Shown here: one piece after another, positions 18,970 through 21,871 of the stretch | Layout: each line of letters begins with the position of its first letter | Numbering within the stretch: position 1 is the first letter of the stretch | DNA from: Cladosporium sp. IMV 00045 | Taxonomy: Eukaryota; Ascomycota; Dothideomycetes; Cladosporiales; Cladosporiaceae | DNA length: 21,871 nt | Direction: 5' to 3' | Assembly (NCBI GenBank): GCA_001931905.2 | Contig: MSJI02000034.1 | Coordinates: forward strand, 1-21,871 | Notes under the pieces: model-generated | What the model was told of the DNA's origin: nothing | Databases searched by the model: none | The model's input: only the letters and a program-made list of their open reading frames with translations | Program-made: the position numbers and the translations under genes

Positions 18970-19599
18970 GCTCTTCCGGCTTCCTTTTTGTCTATTGTTT
19001 TACACCGCGGATAGAGAGGGTCATACAGCACGAAGATTCACCTGGGGGTTAATATTCATCAACGATTTCATGAAGGTAACGTGCAGCGTCCTGAAGATGA
19101 CAACTTGCAACTGTTCATCATCGAGGACGCAGCCAAGCGAGCTGAAGTCTCGAGTGACAACCCTGGCGCTCGCACAAACATGGGTGTTTCGATGCAAGAC
19201 TGACAGAAAACTTCCCACCCAGGTCATTCGCCTGCGGGCTGTACCAGGCACATTCTTCTTGTTCACGACGATGAAATATGCGAATCAAGCATTTAGCAAA
19301 ATTGATCTTGCGATCTTGAACGTCTTTGGCACCTATTACGCGCACACTTTAGGCATACCTTCTTCGCCTCTCGACTTGGAGTCAAACTCGATTTCCAGTC
19401 CGGGTGGCGTGGAACAAATGCGAATTCAATCTTTCTTTCATGCAAGTCTGGCTAGTATAAGCGCACATACGCAGTGCCCAGCAAGCCCTTCGCTTCCAGC
19501 CTGGTAATAGCCCTCCAAATAAAGTCGATGCAAGACTAATTAAGGGGTGGAACGAGCCATGCATATAGCGTTCCCTGGCCCTTCATCCCACGACCACCA
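18970..19599. other. Region holding decayed sequence, no intact gene
   Basis: Besides the duplicated segment at 19081-19188, a 181-codon plus-strand frame crosses this stretch, but it starts inside or next to the 5S gene, uses a different frame from the duplicated coding segment and resembles no family. I treat it as chance. Confidence 0.45.
19081..19188 (+). pseudogene. Decayed coding segment, copy 2 of a dispersed duplication
   Basis: It is the better-preserved partner of 16202-16310. The plus-strand frame reads QRPEDDNLQLFIIEDAAKRA and then EVSSDNP..RTNMGVSMQD before TGA. Upstream the frame is open for only about 15 codons, so this looks like a 3' fragment of a gene. No 11-nt insertion is present. 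The protein family is not recognised. Confidence 0.5.
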
Positions 19600-21554
19600 A
19601 TGATTTCTTCGCGCGAATTTCGAGGCGACTCATCAATTTTTACACGAATGACCTCTATGACCAAATTCAGTATCGAATGCACGCTGCCGCTTGAGGGCGA
19701 GACCTTCATCACGGCCCCGAACGCTCGAGGAACCTTGGACATCGTCTATAGCTGCTTGGCAGTCATTTTCTTGTGTACATGGGGAGTCCAACATCTCAAC
19801 ATTCCAATACAGACGATTCCTCGAAACAAACGACAACAGTTTGTGCGAAGTCTCAGTCGCGCTTTTACCAAAGTGAAGTGGATGGTTTTCAACATTCTGG
19901 CCCCGGAATGGCCCTTTGCGCAAGCATTATGTGGTCTCATCAGCGAGCGCAAACTCCGCGAGGCTTTTGATGACTTCAAAAATTGCGACAAGGTCCAGTG
20001 GACAGGATCTCATACGCAGCTGGCTAACATGGGAGGCTTCGTCGTTCGATTTGACCGACTGTTGCAGGGCTCTACGCATTCTGGAGATCTTCTTGAGCGG
20101 AACGTGGACGCGCAGTGCGTAGTTGATGAAAATTGCTGCAACCGTGGGTAGCATGCCAACTCTGATCGATCTATAACAATGACAGCTAATGAAGAATCCA
20201 GACCCTGACATGGGTTGTGTACGATCGAGTCCTTGGACGTGGCTACACTTCTTTAGGATCAGAGTTCGCAGGAGGCGTCGTTTCAGTGATCATCAGAAAG
20301 AATTGGCCATGCAACATCGTCCCTTGGGTATAGCTACCTCACACGATAGCAACGAGTCTCGTGAGGAAGATCAGCCGACAAAATCGGTTGTCCAGCACGT
20401 CGTTCCAGCAAGGAACAGCTTCGGCCAGGCAACACAGGCCGAGGAGCACTCCGTAGCATCTCCTTCCTCGGATTCAATCGATGAGGCTCTCCATGATCAG
20501 GCGGAAGAAGACTTAACCAAACAGCTCACTTCGGAAAATTCTACAACACTTTGTGGAGAGACTGCAGCGATAGTATTGCTTGTCCCCATGACATACGCAC
20601 ATCTCGATGGCCCAGAGACACAATCTGGAAGCTGGACGCTACCAACATAACAGTGGCACGAGCGGCCATTGCGACCCTCGATGAATGCTTCGATGACGAG
20701 GCTATGGCCAATGCCCTACTTTCGATGCCACCATCAATATGGCTTACGAACCTCAGAGCGCTTTGTGGCAATCGATGGTCTCTCGATGCGAAGCAACTCC
20801 TGCTTGCACGGCGTCTGGAAATTATCGACAAACTTCCCTCCCTGACGGAAGACGAGATTGAAGACCTCAATAAGAGCGACATGTTCCTCAAGATGGTGGC
20901 AGTGCTACAGATCTTGTGGCTCTGTGTACAATTGTGCACTCGACTGGCACGCCGTATACCCACAACACAGCTCGAAATTGTCACCTTGGCTTTCACAGTT
21001 TGCTCAATATTCACGTACCTGTTATTCCTCAGTCGACCTAAAGATGTGCATACGGTCCGAGAGGTTGATGCTACGCGATCCCCTACGCCGTCTGAAATTC
21101 TTCAGATTGCCGTCGTTGGTCCTGGCATATCTGGATGTTGGCGTCAAGATGTCGCGATACCAAACAACTCAATTCACAGGACCGGGGAGCACGTTTCCTA
21201 TGGAGCACCTGCATCTTGATGGTCATTTTCGGTGCTCTGCATTTAATTTCCTGGGATTATGACTTCCCCACTGAGACTGAGAAGATTCTTTGGCGAGCCA
21301 GTATCGTAGTAACGATCACCGCAATTCCATTAACACTGCTTGACCTTATCGTTCTTGGCAAATATTCACGTTCACGCCTTGGGCAAGTACGGAGATTTCC
21401 CAAAGCCGCCGACCTGTTCAAAATGTGGGTAATTGCGCCTCTTTTCGTTGCGGCTAGGGTTTTCATTCTGGTGGGAGCTGTTCGTTCGTTAGGCTATCAA
21501 CCACCTGGAACCTTTCGAAGTCCGTGGGCTGCAGAGATACCGCATGCTCATTGA
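19600..21554 (+). CDS. Pezizomycotina polytopic membrane protein, about 586 aa
   Basis: Proposed exons are 19600-20118, 20186-20572, 20632-21111 and 21180-21554. The first intron (GTAGTT..ACAG) is good; the second (GTATTG..GAAG, 59 nt) and third (GTCGTT..ACAG) were chosen to keep frame and are less certain. The protein has the layout of a large fungal membrane family: an N-terminal RGTLDIVYSCLAVIFLCTW (43-61), WM.FNILAPEWPFAQA, a WT.SHTQLANMGGF motif, a long charged insert, then EDEIEDLNKSD before several helices. Hydrophobic segments include LQILWLCVQLC, FTVCSIFTYLLFL followed by a RPKDV motif, LWSTCILMVIFGALHLIS, VVTITAIPLTLLDLIVLG and APLFVAARVFILVGAV; it ends PWAAEIPHAH. About six membrane helices are expected. 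Function is unknown in the family. An earlier or later Met (codons 17, 20) could be the start. Confidence 0.75.
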
Positions 21555-21871
21555 TTCGTCAATCTATAGTAATGCCTTCTTCCCACGAATTATCAGGCCG
21601 GCACAAGAATCGTTAGACTTAACAGCTGCCCTGTGAACGAGATCAAAACGAACTTTCAGGCAAATTTCCACCATCATGGACACAATGCAAGACCGGCTGT
21701 AGGTTGATTGGTCGTGGAAACTATGCTTTGCAATCATTTAAACGCTGGATGGATGAACGAGGCTCTCTAGCCCTGTTTTAGAGCGCAATATATCTTTCAC
21801 TGCATTTGGTTGACGGTAAACTGTAGAATAAGAACAGAATGATAATCTTCAAAAAAAAAAAAAAAAAAAAA
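21555..21871. other. 3' flank of the membrane protein gene, ending in 21 A
   Basis: No gene was recognised. The last 21 bases (21851-21871) are all A. This could be the tail of a retroelement lying beyond the edge, a simple repeat, or a place where an assembly stopped. Confidence 0.4.

Noticed and set aside
18962..19507. 181-codon plus-strand open frame
   Set aside because: It begins within the 5S rRNA end, uses a different frame from the duplicated coding fragment it crosses, and has no recognisable motif.
1..21871. CRISPR array, bacterial operon or phage features
   Set aside because: No regularly spaced repeats or ribosome-binding-site/operon structure; introns and gene families are fungal.

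Overview
The window looks like nuclear DNA of a filamentous ascomycete (Pezizomycotina, probably a Dothideomycete; the class is my inference). Reasons: genes are split by introns of about 46-68 nt with GT..AG ends and CTAAC/CTGAC-like branch sites; a single dispersed 5S rRNA gene is present; the left edge carries the C-to-T, CpA-depleted signature of repeat-induced point mutation (RIP); and the protein families are fungal (C2H2/ankyrin proteins, S8 proteases fused to a fungal-type domain, F-box-like DUF7730-type proteins, a Pezizomycotina polytopic membrane family). All exon joins below were worked out by eye.

Layout, left to right. Positions 1-~620 are RIP-mutated DNA. Read through 18 in-frame TAG/TAA codons and one intron, it is a clear histone-H3-fold gene with a long tail and an expanded loop 1. 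About 620-3000 is poor in genes, with one weak minus-strand candidate near 1700-2261. From 3027 to 5048 (minus) is a five-exon gene for an unrecognised 603-aa, probably nuclear protein. From 5049 to 6327 is gene-poor, followed by a doubtful 69-aa ORF. From 6733 to 11543 (minus) is a two-exon gene for a 1581-aa protein with zinc fingers and about 22 ankyrin repeats. A 395-bp gap separates it head to head from a four-exon plus-strand gene (11939-14997). That gene encodes a 969-aa protein: a fungal DUF7580-like region fused to a subtilisin (S8) protease with a complete Asp/His/Asn/Ser set.

The S8 gene converges, 37 bp apart, on a minus-strand gene (15035-15835) whose 266-aa product looks like a fungal gasdermin: beta-rich, with a short acidic C-terminal tail. 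A subtilisin-like protease beside a gasdermin is the arrangement of the HET-Q2/HET-Q1 cell-death pair of Podospora anserina. This is the most interesting module in the window. The ankyrin protein, facing the protease across one shared promoter, may or may not be part of it.

Further right are a damaged beta-propeller lectin-like gene (16465-17464, minus), an F-box-like DUF7730-type gene (17754-18756, minus) flanked by 24-bp direct repeats, a 5S rRNA gene (18847-18965, plus), two decayed copies of the same coding segment (about 16202 and 19081), and a four-exon polytopic membrane protein gene (19600-21554, plus). The sequence ends in 21 consecutive A.
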